Positions 7,061-15,990 of a stretch of DNA of 64,000 nucleotides are shown in pieces. Source of the stretch: an uncultured Oscillospiraceae bacterium. Lineage in GTDB: Bacteria > Bacillota > Clostridia > Oscillospirales > Oscillospiraceae. The position numbers were made by a program, and so were the translations under genes. Where the stretch lies: NCBI GenBank assembly GCA_934655875.1, contig CAKUHB010000002.1:1-64000 (forward strand), written 5' to 3'. Below the pieces are notes generated by a model that was not told the origin of the DNA, searched no databases, and saw nothing but the letters and a program-made list of their open reading frames with translations. The first letter of the stretch is position 1; each line of letters starts with the position of its first letter.

Positions 7061-10000
7061 ATGTCCAATTTATCCAAATCCGCATTGTTATCTCTTGACC
7101 CGCACAGGCGCGACCTGTGCGCGGCGGTTTTTGCGCTCTGTGCGCCGGAGCTTGAAGGCCGGCCGGACAGCGCGCAGGCGTTTTTGTCCGCGCTCTATCA
7201 GCATCTTTGCGCGCATATGTTCCCGGACGGCCTGCCGGAGATCCCGGCGCTGACGGCTGATGAGAGCATGTATCTGGACGCGCTGGAAGCAGCGCTTTCC
7301 GGCCGCACGGACAGCTTTGACCCCTATCTGGATCTTCTCCCGCTGCCGGAGGACGCGTTGGCCGGCAGCCGCGTGGAAGCGCAGTACCGCCAGTTTGAGC
7401 AGGCCGTGCGCGGCGATCATGTGCTGGCTGTCATGCGCCTTGGGATGGAGACGACGCCGTTTGACCCGGCTTCGCATACCATCGGCGTGCATAATATCGC
7501 GCTGCATACGGCCATTCTTGCGAAAAAGGCCGGCTTCCCGGTCGATCTGCCGCTTGTCAGCGCGGCGGCGCTCGGCCACGATATCGGCAAATTCGGCTGC
7601 CGCGGCGCGGATCTGAGCCGGATCGCCTATCTGCACTATTATTATACCTGGCAGTGGTTCAGCCGGCACGGCATAGAGGAGATCGGCTACGTCTCCGCAA
7701 ACCATTCCACATGGGATCTGGAATTTGAAAACCTGCCGATCGAGTCGCTGCTGCTCATCTATGCCGATTTCCGCGTGCGCGGCACGCGGCAGCCGGGCGA
7801 AAAGGAGGTCATGCGCATCCATACGCTCTCGGAAGCGTATGAGATGATCTTCTGCAAGCTCGCCGATATGACGCCGGAGAAGACGCTCCGGTATAAAAAC
7901 GTCTATCATAAGCTCACAGATTTTGAAAATCTGCTGAAAAGCCGCGGCGTCAGCCCGCAGCTGGGCGAGGATCAGATCCTGCCGCATGCGGCAAAGGATC
8001 CGTCTCTCATGCGCGCAGACGAAGCGCTCCTCGCGCTGCGGAATCTGACGCTGGATGGATCCATCCACCTGATGCACACGCTTTCGACCGACCAGACGCT
8101 CGAGCAGCTGCTCGAGCAGGCCAAGAGCGAAAAAAACCTCCAGCGTATCCGCATGTACCTGCGATTGCTGGAGGAATACAGCACCTATATGACAAAGGCC
8201 AACAAGCGCAAGACGCTCGTGCTTCTGTATGAGCTTCTCATGCACCCGGACGGCGACGTGCGCCGCGTGGCCGGGCGTATCATGGGAAAAATCCTGGCCA
8301 ATGCCGGCCCGCGCTACCGCAAGGAGCGGCCCCTCTCGGCCAAGGACGGCCAGATGCCGCCGGCTGTCATGTCGCTGCTGTCGGAGTCGGCGGAGCTCTG
8401 GGAGCACTATATCGCGCTCTGCCTGCATCCGGATTATAAAATCTCCAGCAAGCACGCGCTCCGGATCTCCAACTCGCTCAAGACCATCTGCCAGAGCCTG
8501 TTCGCTTCCTGCGAGGAAAAGGAAGCGCCGATGCTGGTGGAGCCGCTGCTGCGCGCCGCAGCCAAGGCGCGGGCGGAGGACCGGTTCGTGTTGGTCGACG
8601 CGCTGTGCCACGTGCCGTGCGAGTATCTGCCGCCCGAGCGGCTGCCGGAGCTGACCGGTTGGCTGACCGGCATGCTCGGAAACGGCAGCCCGGAGCTGGA
8701 CATTATTGTCCTGCATGCACTTTTGCGGCTGGAGCGCAGCTGTCCGTCTGTCGCGCCGCATATCCGCAGCGCGGCTGCGGCCTACGCGCCGCAGTGGGAG
8801 GATCCGCTCCCGCACCGCTGGCTGCGCGCGAAGCTCTGCAAGCAGAGCTTTGAAGCACTGGACGCGCAGACCATCTCACAGATCCATCTGAGCAACCTGA
8901 AAAACGCCGTCCCATGGACCATCAAGCTGACGCAGGTCAATATCCTGCGGGAGTATGTACTGGCGAACCCGCAGGCTGCGTTCCATACGGCGCTGCACTT
9001 CTCCAATCTTTTGTGCGTCAGCGAGCATCTGCCCGTCCGCGAAGCGGCAGGCAACGCGCTGCTGCGCATTGCGCCGTGCCTGCTGGTCGACCAGATCAAC
9101 GAAATCACGATCGACCTGACCCGTGAGCTGGAATCCGGGCAGGAGCAGATCTCGCGGTTCATCCCGCCATATCTCGGAAAGCTTCTGTGCATGCTGCCGG
9201 AAAAGGAGCTGCGCGAATCCATAGATACCATCGGCCAGCTGGCCTGCGGCGCGTCCATCCGGCCTGCACGCGTGGCGCTGTTTACGCTGGGCGAGGTGAT
9301 GAACGCCCTGCCGGCGTCGGAGACCGAGGTTTCCGACCGGATCCTCGGTCTGATCCTGACCGGCATTTCGCACTACGATGAGACGCTTCACCAGACGGCG
9401 CTGGCCGTTCTGTGCCGGGATATTTTCGGGCGCGACCAGCTGAGTCTGGAGCGAAAGCATGATATTTTCATCCGTCTGCACAAGAAGCTCCTGACGCTTC
9501 TTTCCGAGCCGCGGGAGGGACAGCTGACGTTCTTCAACTGCGCCGCCATGCTGAACCACCTGTACCGCTATACCGTGCGGCAGGAGCTGCTTTCCGGCCC
9601 GTTCCGCTTCCCGCCGGAGAAGCCTGCGGCCTTCTTCCCGGGGACGTTCGACCCGTTCTCCGTCGGCCACAAGCAGATCGTGCAGGAGATCCGTGCACGC
9701 GGCTTTGAGGTCTATCTGGCCGTCGACGAGTTCTCATGGAGCAAAAAGACGCTGCCGAAGCTTCTCAGGCGGAAGATCGTCTCCATCTCCGTCGCCGACC
9801 AGTGGGATACGTATTTGTTCCCGGATGATATCCCGGTCAATATTGCCATGCCGGATGATCTGGCAAGACTGCGGTCACTTCTGCCGGGAAGAGAACTGTA
9901 TCTGGTCGCCGGCAGCGACGTCATTCAGCACGCGTCGGCGTATCGCAGCCGCGAGCCCGGTTCGGCAGCGGACTATAACCACGTGATCTTCTGCCGGGAC

Positions 10001-11647
10001 GGCAGCGCAGACGCGGAGGAGCTTTCGGCGATCATCCGCGGCAAGCTGCTGCTTCTGTCTCTGCCGCCGTTTTATGAGACGGTCAGTTCCACGCGCATCC
10101 GCGCGTCGGTCGATCAGAACTTGGATATTTCGATGCTGGTCGCGCCGGTCGTGCAGACGTATATCTATGAGTGCGGTCTGTATGTCCGCTCACCGGAGTT
10201 AAAGAACGTGCTGCGCCGGGAGGAGCTGTATTTCAGAAACGAGACAGAGCCGTCCGACGCCATGCCGCCGGACGCGCGCGCGTGCATGCAGCTGCGGCCC
10301 GGCAGCCGCGCGGTCACGCTGCTGGCCCGCCCGGAGCGCGTGCTTGGCTGGGCGGTCGGGCATACGATTTTGCTGGATGATCTGTATGACGTGCTCGGCT
10401 CTCTGGAAGCGAGCAGCTATGTCCGCCAGCATGCATCGGGCCGGATCCTGCTTGTCGGCGGCGTGGAGACCGAAAAGGGCGAAACGCAGAGCGAGTATCT
10501 GCGGATGCTTCTGAATGAACTGCTGGCCAGAAGTCTGGAATGGGGGCATACGTATGCGCTCTGCCGCTGCCAGCCCGGCCAGATGGCCCTTTCCGAAGCG
10601 CTGCGGCAGCTGGGCTTTGTGCCTGTGGCGGGGCAGACGGATATTTTCTATGTGGACATGCGGAATCCCGTCATGCTCCTGCAGGACGCCATGCTCTGCA
10701 TCAAGCCGCCGCACCAGTCCGCGCCCGCCGTGCGGCAGGCCGTTACGCAGACGCGGCCGCGTCTGCGCATGGCATTGAACGCCATGTTCCCGGGAAAGCT
10801 CCTGCTGTGCTTCGATACGGAGATGCTCAATCAGGCGCTGGTGGAGAAGATCGAGCGGATGAACGGCGTGCAGGATGTTCCGGCGGGCGTGCGCCGGCTG
10901 GGGCCGTATATGTGCGTGCCGTATGGCAAGATCTTTGCCGACGCGATCGTGCCGAATACGGTCACAAAGACGCTGCACGTGGAAAAGTGCTACACGCCGG
11001 ACGTGCGCAGCTTTACGATCGAGGAATACCCCGATTATTCTCCGCTGCCCAGTCAGGTGCGCGCGCTCAAATCCTTCCACCGGCCGATCATCCTCGTCGA
11101 TGATCTCCTGCACAAGGGCTACCGGATCGAAAAGCTCGACCGGGTCTTCAAGCAGGAGAATATCGCGGTTGACCGGATCCTCGTTGCCGTCATGTCCGGC
11201 TATGGCCGGGATCTCATGCGGGTGCAGGGCAGAAAGGCCGAGTGTGAGTATTTTATTCCGAATCTGCACTACTGGGTGACAGAGAGCCTTCTGTATCCAT
11301 TCATCGGCGGCGACAGCGTGTCCGGCCGCAGGCAGAAGGAACGGATGCTGCCGTCGATCAATATGATTCTGCCGTATGTCTACCCGGATTACTTCTTTGA
11401 CGTCTCGCAGAGCAGCATCTGGAATCTGTCACGGACGGCGCTGGAGAACGCCATCCAGATCCTGCGGGCACTGGAACGCGAGCATCAGCGCAGCTTCTCT
11501 GCCGCACTGACCATCCGAAGACTCGGCGAAGCGCTTTTGCAGCCGCGCCTGCCGGATAAGAGCGACTGCATGACCTTCGATTTTTCACTTCCGGCGTCGA
11601 GCTATCTGGAAGAGGATCTTGCGCGGCTCGACCGTATCTGCCGGTGA
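7061..11647 (+). CDS. giant multidomain protein: HD, helical repeats, NadD-like nucleotidyltransferase, GNAT-like, PRTase-like
   Basis: 1528 residues from the ATG at 7061 (AGAGGAAG at about 6-base spacing; ATG 7058 and GTG 7043 are alternatives). Parts seen in order: HD-type phosphohydrolase region about 135-290, with H173-D174 (GHDIGKFG) and a later conserved H; a long helical HEAT-like region about 290-855; a NadD/cytidylyltransferase-like domain about 856-1040, with GTFDPFSVGH (861-870) and an SSTRIR motif near 1007; a GNAT-like segment about 1050-1205; and a phosphoribosyltransferase-like domain about 1215-1460, with ILVDD (1344-1348) followed by LLHKGYR. No signal peptide or membrane segment. 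In Firmicutes the HD enzyme YqeK and NadD are often neighbours, so a nucleotide or NAD-related role is plausible. The substrate is unknown. It is followed by two oxidoreductase-like genes. Confidence 0.8.
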   Translation: MSNLSKSALLSLDPHRRDLCAAVFALCAPELEGRPDSAQAFLSALYQHLCAHMFPDGLPEIPALTADESMYLDALEAALSGRTDSFDPYLDLLPLPEDALAGSRVEAQYRQFEQAVRGDHVLAVMRLGMETTPFDPASHTIGVHNIALHTAILAKKAGFPVDLPLVSAAALGHDIGKFGCRGADLSRIAYLHYYYTWQWFSRHGIEEIGYVSANHSTWDLEFENLPIESLLLIYADFRVRGTRQPGEKEVMRIHTLSEAYEMIFCKLADMTPEKTLRYKNVYHKLTDFENLLKSRGVSPQLGEDQILPHAAKDPSLMRADEALLALRNLTLDGSIHLMHTLSTDQTLEQLLEQAKSEKNLQRIRMYLRLLEEYSTYMTKANKRKTLVLLYELLMHPDGDVRRVAGRIMGKILANAGPRYRKERPLSAKDGQMPPAVMSLLSESAELWEHYIALCLHPDYKISSKHALRISNSLKTICQSLFASCEEKEAPMLVEPLLRAAAKARAEDRFVLVDALCHVPCEYLPPERLPELTGWLTGMLGNGSPELDIIVLHALLRLERSCPSVAPHIRSAAAAYAPQWEDPLPHRWLRAKLCKQSFEALDAQTISQIHLSNLKNAVPWTIKLTQVNILREYVLANPQAAFHTALHFSNLLCVSEHLPVREAAGNALLRIAPCLLVDQINEITIDLTRELESGQEQISRFIPPYLGKLLCMLPEKELRESIDTIGQLACGASIRPARVALFTLGEVMNALPASETEVSDRILGLILTGISHYDETLHQTALAVLCRDIFGRDQLSLERKHDIFIRLHKKLLTLLSEPREGQLTFFNCAAMLNHLYRYTVRQELLSGPFRFPPEKPAAFFPGTFDPFSVGHKQIVQEIRARGFEVYLAVDEFSWSKKTLPKLLRRKIVSISVADQWDTYLFPDDIPVNIAMPDDLARLRSLLPGRELYLVAGSDVIQHASAYRSREPGSAADYNHVIFCRDGSADAEELSAIIRGKLLLLSLPPFYETVSSTRIRASVDQNLDISMLVAPVVQTYIYECGLYVRSPELKNVLRREELYFRNETEPSDAMPPDARACMQLRPGSRAVTLLARPERVLGWAVGHTILLDDLYDVLGSLEASSYVRQHASGRILLVGGVETEKGETQSEYLRMLLNELLARSLEWGHTYALCRCQPGQMALSEALRQLGFVPVAGQTDIFYVDMRNPVMLLQDAMLCIKPPHQSAPAVRQAVTQTRPRLRMALNAMFPGKLLLCFDTEMLNQALVEKIERMNGVQDVPAGVRRLGPYMCVPYGKIFADAIVPNTVTKTLHVEKCYTPDVRSFTIEEYPDYSPLPSQVRALKSFHRPIILVDDLLHKGYRIEKLDRVFKQENIAVDRILVAVMSGYGRDLMRVQGRKAECEYFIPNLHYWVTESLLYPFIGGDSVSGRRQKERMLPSINMILPYVYPDYFFDVSQSSIWNLSRTALENAIQILRALEREHQRSFSAALTIRRLGEALLQPRLPDKSDCMTFDFSLPASSYLEEDLARLDRICR

Positions 11648-11668
11648 GCTTTTTATAAGGGGATTGTT

Positions 11669-12892
11669 ATGAATCTGAAAAAATGGAATGGCTTCTGCCT
11701 GTGCGCAGAAGCGGACGAGCTGTTTCCGCAGGACGCGCAGCCGTGCGCAGCCGCGTTTGCGCCGCTGGTGTTTCTCGTGCGGCGCGACCCGATGAAAACG
11801 CGGGGCCTGTATCGAATCGGCGATCTGTCGGAGCTTTCCGAGCCGGAAACGGCCCGCTGCCTGACGCCGGCCGCGCCGGCTGCGGGAGCACTGGCGGATT
11901 TCGTGCGCGAACATGGCGCAGGCGTTCTGAACGTCAGCTTCCGGAATGCGTTCCGCGTTTTGCAGGCGTGGAATGCGCCGAAGAGGGAAGGGCTTGTGCT
12001 GACACTCGTCGGTCTTGGCGACGTTGGCGGGACGGCGCTTCTGGGGCTGAAGCTGCTGGGACATGAGCTTGCAAAAATCCAGATCTACGACCCGAACGCC
12101 GCCCAGTGTGCGCGGTATGAGATGGAACTGAATCAGGTGCTCTCCGTGGACGGCCTGCCGCTGCCAGAGGTCGTGGTCTGCAAAGAGAATGCGCTTTTTG
12201 ACTGCGATCTGTTTGCGTTCACGGCGTCCCGCGGGGTGCCGGGACTGGATTCCGGCGTGCAGGACGTGCGCATGGCGCAGTATGCGGCCAACCGGGAGAT
12301 GGTGGGCGCATACGCCCGCATGGCGCGGGAAGCGGGCTTTACCGGCCTGTTCTGCCAGATCTCCGATCCGGTCGATCATCTGTCGCGGTCGGTGTTTCTG
12401 CAAAGCAACCGGAACGGGCAGGGGCAATTTGACTTTGCCGGTCTGCTTCCGGAGCAGGTGCAGGGCTTTGGCCTTGGCGTCATGGCGGCACGCTGCGCCT
12501 ATTACGCAAGACAGCTGCGGCTGGAGGAAGGCAGTCTGCGTGTCTATGGGCCGCACGGACAGGGGCTGGTCTGCGCGAACAGCTGTGGGAATGCATTTGA
12601 TCCTGCGCTTTCCGCCAGCCTGACAGAGCAGACCCGCACGGCCAATCTGCGCGTGCGGGAGCTGGGCTTCAAGCCGTATCTGGCGCCTGCACTGTCCTCG
12701 GCAGCGGTGAGCCTGCTGCGGCTCGTGCGCGGGCAGGCACATTATGGGGCGGTCCCGCTTGGCGGGGCATATTTCGGCTGCGTCAGCCGCATGACACCGC
12801 TTGGCGTGGAGCTGGTGCGGGAACCGATCTGCCCGCAGCTATTGAAGCAGCTGGAAGAAACGCGCGCTGCGCTGGAGGCGTTCACATACTGA
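11669..12892 (+). CDS. LDH/MDH-fold dehydrogenase-like protein
   Basis: 407 residues. A non-conserved N-terminal 105 residues lead to a Rossmann fold with GLGDVGGT near 114-121 and the acidic end of strand 2 (IYDPN). ISDPVD corresponds to the NPVD of malate/lactate dehydrogenases, and GPHGQG matches their GxHG catalytic-histidine turn. It is about 90 residues longer than classic LDH, and the usual arginine motifs are not obvious, so the substrate may differ. AAGGGG precedes the start by 7 bases. It begins 21 bases after the giant HD/NTase gene and overlaps the flavodoxin-like gene by one base (TGATG), so the three are almost certainly one operon. Confidence 0.72.
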   Translation: MNLKKWNGFCLCAEADELFPQDAQPCAAAFAPLVFLVRRDPMKTRGLYRIGDLSELSEPETARCLTPAAPAAGALADFVREHGAGVLNVSFRNAFRVLQAWNAPKREGLVLTLVGLGDVGGTALLGLKLLGHELAKIQIYDPNAAQCARYEMELNQVLSVDGLPLPEVVVCKENALFDCDLFAFTASRGVPGLDSGVQDVRMAQYAANREMVGAYARMAREAGFTGLFCQISDPVDHLSRSVFLQSNRNGQGQFDFAGLLPEQVQGFGLGVMAARCAYYARQLRLEEGSLRVYGPHGQGLVCANSCGNAFDPALSASLTEQTRTANLRVRELGFKPYLAPALSSAAVSLLRLVRGQAHYGAVPLGGAYFGCVSRMTPLGVELVREPICPQLLKQLEETRAALEAFTY

Positions 12893-13935
12893 TGGAGACG
12901 GGCCTGACATTGGTAAGGATCGGCCGCAGCGAGCGGCTGGAGCGCCTGCTGCCGCAGGCGCTGGATGGCCTGCGCCTTTCCGAGCTGCCGCCGGAAGAGG
13001 TTGCAGCTGCCGCTGGCAGACGGCTGCTCTTTGCCGTTTCCATTGACACCTACGGGCCGGGAGAGGATTTTACGCGCCTGCTTCGCCTGCTGCGGCAGAC
13101 GCCGGGCGGTCTGCGCGGCTGCTTTGGCGGCGTGATCGTGGACGGGGAAGGCGAGCTTTATACCAAGCAGACTGCGCGGGATCTCATTCTCGCGGCCAAT
13201 CTCGCCGGCTGCGCATTTCCCGGGAAGCCGCTCACAGAGGGGACAGGCTCCCTGTATAACCAGCACATTCAGGCCAACCGTCTGCACCTTTCGTGGGAGC
13301 AGACGTATTGCTGGCAGATCCGGCAGCTGGCGGAGCGGCTGCAAAGCTTCCTGCTGCCCAAATTTGAACGGCCGAAGCTTCTGATGCTCCACGCGTCTGA
13401 CAACCGGCGCTCCAATACAGTCTGGCTTGGAAACGAGATCCTGCGTCGCCTGCCGGACACGTTTGACAAGCGGGTGATCTCCTTGCAGAACGGCTCCATC
13501 CACGACTGCCGCGGCTGCTCCTATGAAGCCTGCCTGCACTTTGCCGAAGCCAGCCGCTGCTTCTACGGCGGGAGCATTTCCGATGAGGTGCTGCCTGCGA
13601 TCCGGGACTGCAACGCCATGCTGTTCCTGTGTCCGAACTACAATGACGCAGTGAGCGCGAACCTGATGGCGCTCTTTAACCGGCTGACCAATCTGCTCGT
13701 CACGCAGGATCTGTATGACAAATACCTGTACGGCATTGTTGTCTCCGGCTATTCCGGCAGCGATATTGTTGCGCGGCAGCTGCTGGGGGCGATGTGTCTC
13801 AATAAAACGGCGATCCTGCCGCCAAAGTTCTGCCTGATGCAGACGGCGCACGACCCCGGCTCGGTGCAGAAGGCGGACGGGATCGACGCGCGGCTGGACG
13901 CGTTTGCCGCGCAGCTGGCCCAAATGCAGGGCTGA
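12892..13935 (+). CDS. flavodoxin-like NAD(P)H-dependent oxidoreductase
   Basis: 347 residues. The first about 155 residues are unrecognised. The rest is a flavodoxin-like NADPH-FMN reductase fold: LMLHASDNRRSNT is the phosphate-binding loop, followed by a cysteine pair CRGC-x4-C (residues near 203-211) at the place where iron-sulfur flavoproteins and related reductases carry a conserved C-x2-C, then LCPNYND and SGYSGSD flavin-loop segments. It is translationally coupled (TGATG) to the LDH-like gene. A redox step in the same pathway as the two upstream proteins is inferred; electron donor and substrate are unknown. Confidence 0.72.
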   Translation: METGLTLVRIGRSERLERLLPQALDGLRLSELPPEEVAAAAGRRLLFAVSIDTYGPGEDFTRLLRLLRQTPGGLRGCFGGVIVDGEGELYTKQTARDLILAANLAGCAFPGKPLTEGTGSLYNQHIQANRLHLSWEQTYCWQIRQLAERLQSFLLPKFERPKLLMLHASDNRRSNTVWLGNEILRRLPDTFDKRVISLQNGSIHDCRGCSYEACLHFAEASRCFYGGSISDEVLPAIRDCNAMLFLCPNYNDAVSANLMALFNRLTNLLVTQDLYDKYLYGIVVSGYSGSDIVARQLLGAMCLNKTAILPPKFCLMQTAHDPGSVQKADGIDARLDAFAAQLAQMQG

Positions 13936-13981
13936 CAAAAAAATACGGCAGCCCGGGGCGGATTTTGTCCAATCTGCACGC

Positions 13982-14010
13982 TTGACGAATGCCGCCTGTG
14001 GGTGTAAAAT
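13982..14010 (+). promoter_or_regulatory. asnB promoter
   Basis: TTGACG (13982-13987), 17-bp spacer, TAAAAT (14005-14010). Start predicted near 14017, giving a leader of about 340 bases that contains the T-box. Confidence 0.7.
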
Positions 14011-14016
14011 CAGTCC

Positions 14017-14356
14017 ATCGATCAGAGCTTTACTAAGGAAAAGCTTTACATCGAAAAAGAATATCGAAAAATGCAATGAGGAAGAAAAGTAACGCAGGCG
14101 GCGGATACAGAGAGCCGGGGATGCTGGAAGCCCGACACCAAGTCTTCGTGAACGAACACTTCTTAGCAGCAACCTGAACCGGCGAGCGCCGCAGTAGGGA
14201 AGACGCGCAGCGCGGCGTTAGCGCGCAGGGGCTTGTCAGAGCTCCGGAAAAGGGACTGCACACATGCAGTAAATTAGGTGGCACCGCGGATCAGCAGCAA
14301 TTCGTCCTAAAGTTTTATTTTAGGAAATGCTGCGCAGGATTCGGAGGTGCTTTTTT
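14017..14356 (+). ncRNA. T-box riboswitch leader of asnB
   Basis: The T-box core AGGTGGCACCGCGG lies at 14276-14289, with a stem I containing AGAGAGCCGGGGATG near 14109 (K-turn/distal-loop features). An antiterminator can form from TTAGG with CCTAA and CGGAT with ATTCG. The alternative terminator pairs GCACC, GGATC, GCAGCA and TCCTAAA with TTTAGGA, TGCTGC, GATTC and GGTGC, and ends in TTTTTT at 14351-14356. Uncharged tRNA-Asn is the expected ligand because the gene is asnB; AAC occurs twice near the base of stem I (within GCAACCTGAACC), but the specifier cannot be fixed by eye. The terminator's 3' arm contains the asnB ribosome binding site, which is unusual. Confidence 0.92.
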
Positions 14357-15940
14357 ATGTGTGCAATCATTGGTTTTACGTCCCCCAAACTCAAAAAAGA
14401 ACAGGTTCTGCCGTACTTTGAAAAGACAAAGTCCCGCGGCCCGGACGATACGCGGATCGAGCAGGCCGGCAGCGGCATGCTGGGCTTCCACCGGCTTGCC
14501 ATCATGGGTCTGCATCCGGAGGGCATGCAGCCGTTCCACCTTGGCGGCGATATGGCCGTCTGCAACGGCGAGCTGTACGGCTTCCGACCGGTCAAAAAGC
14601 TGCTGGAGTCGAAGGGCTATACGTTCGAGTCCGATTCCGACTGCGAGATCATCCTGCCGCTCTGGAAGGAATACGGCACGGACATGTTTGCCAAGCTCGA
14701 CGCGGAATTTGCCATGATCATCTACGACGCGGCTTCCGATTCCCTTGTGGCCGCGCGCGACCCGATCGGCATTCGCCCGCTGTACTACGGCACGCTTGAC
14801 GACGGCTCTGTGATCTTTGCCAGCGAAGCCAAGAACCTTGTCGGCTTGTGCGCGCATGTGTTCCCGTTCCCGCCGGGACATTATTACAAGGACGGCCAGT
14901 TTGTCCGCTATGCCGATCTGACCACCGTCAAAAAGTATTCTGACGACGATCTGGATACCGTGACAAAGAAAATCCGGGAAAAGCTCATCGCGGGCGTGGA
15001 AAAGCGGCTGGACGCCGACGCGCCGCTCGGCTTCCTCCTGTCCGGCGGTCTGGATTCAAGCCTTGTGTGCGCGATCTCGGCCAAGCTGCTCGGAAAGAAG
15101 ATCCGCACGTTTGCCATCGGCATGGATCTTGACCCCATTGATCTCAAGTACGCAAAGGAAACGGCCGAATTTATCGGGGCCGACCACACCGAGGTCATCA
15201 TGACGCGCCAGCAGGTGCTGGATTCTCTGGAAGAGGTCATTGCGCTGCTTGGTACCTACGATATCACGACCATCCGCGCCAGCATGGGCATGTATCTGTG
15301 CTGCAAGGCCATCCACGAGCAGACGGATGTGCGCGTCCTGATGACCGGCGAGATTTCCGACGAGCTGTTCGGCTATAAATACACCGATTTTGCCCCCAGC
15401 GCAGAAGCGTTCCAGCAGGAAGCGAAAAAGCGCGTCGACGAGCTGCATATGTATGACGTGCTGCGCGCCGACCGCTGCATTTCGGTCAACTCGCTGGAAG
15501 CGCGCGTCCCGTTCGGCGATCTGGACTTTGTGAAGTACGTCATGTCCATCCGTCCGGAGCTGAAGATGAACACCTACCAGATGGGCAAATATCTGCTCCG
15601 CAAGGCATTTGCCGACGATCACATCCTGCCGGACGATATCCTCTGGCGGCAGAAGGCAGCCTTCTCCGACGCCGTTGGGCATTCGATGGTCGACGATCTC
15701 AAGGAATATGCCGAGAGCCTGTATTCGGACGAAGCCTTTGCGGCGAGCTGTGAGAAATACAGCTTTGCAAAGCCGTTTACGAAGGAGAGTCTTCTGTACC
15801 GTGATATCTTTGAGAAGTATTATCCCGGTCAGGCAGAAATGGTCAAGGACTTCTGGATGCCGAACAAGTCCTGGAAGGGCTGCGACGTCAAGGATCCGTC
15901 CGCCCGTGTCCTGTCCAACTACGGCGCAAGCGGCGTGTAA
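14357..15940 (+). CDS. asnB: asparagine synthase (glutamine-hydrolysing)
   Basis: 527 residues. An N-terminal class II glutaminase must expose Cys2 as the nucleophile, which fixes the start at the ATG of MCAIIGF (14357) rather than any upstream codon. The C-terminal synthetase domain has the PP-loop SGGLDSS near 229-235, which adenylates aspartate. It is slightly shorter than the 554-residue E. coli enzyme. GGAGG sits 9 bases before ATG but is buried in the T-box terminator hairpin, so expression needs uncharged tRNA-Asn both for readthrough and probably for ribosome access. Monocistronic, ending at the hairpin 15952-15986. Confidence 0.96.
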   Translation: MCAIIGFTSPKLKKEQVLPYFEKTKSRGPDDTRIEQAGSGMLGFHRLAIMGLHPEGMQPFHLGGDMAVCNGELYGFRPVKKLLESKGYTFESDSDCEIILPLWKEYGTDMFAKLDAEFAMIIYDAASDSLVAARDPIGIRPLYYGTLDDGSVIFASEAKNLVGLCAHVFPFPPGHYYKDGQFVRYADLTTVKKYSDDDLDTVTKKIREKLIAGVEKRLDADAPLGFLLSGGLDSSLVCAISAKLLGKKIRTFAIGMDLDPIDLKYAKETAEFIGADHTEVIMTRQQVLDSLEEVIALLGTYDITTIRASMGMYLCCKAIHEQTDVRVLMTGEISDELFGYKYTDFAPSAEAFQQEAKKRVDELHMYDVLRADRCISVNSLEARVPFGDLDFVKYVMSIRPELKMNTYQMGKYLLRKAFADDHILPDDILWRQKAAFSDAVGHSMVDDLKEYAESLYSDEAFAASCEKYSFAKPFTKESLLYRDIFEKYYPGQAEMVKDFWMPNKSWKGCDVKDPSARVLSNYGASGV

Positions 15941-15951
15941 GCGAGCGTATA

Positions 15952-15986
15952 AAAACCACCTGCCGGAGTTTTCGGCAGGTGGTTTT
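15952..15986. terminator. bidirectional terminator after asnB
   Basis: Stem AAAACCACCTGCCG/CGGCAGGTGGTTTT, loop GAGTTTT. It lies between asnB and the convergent phosphodiester glycosidase gene. Confidence 0.92.
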
Positions 15987-15990
15987 GCAA

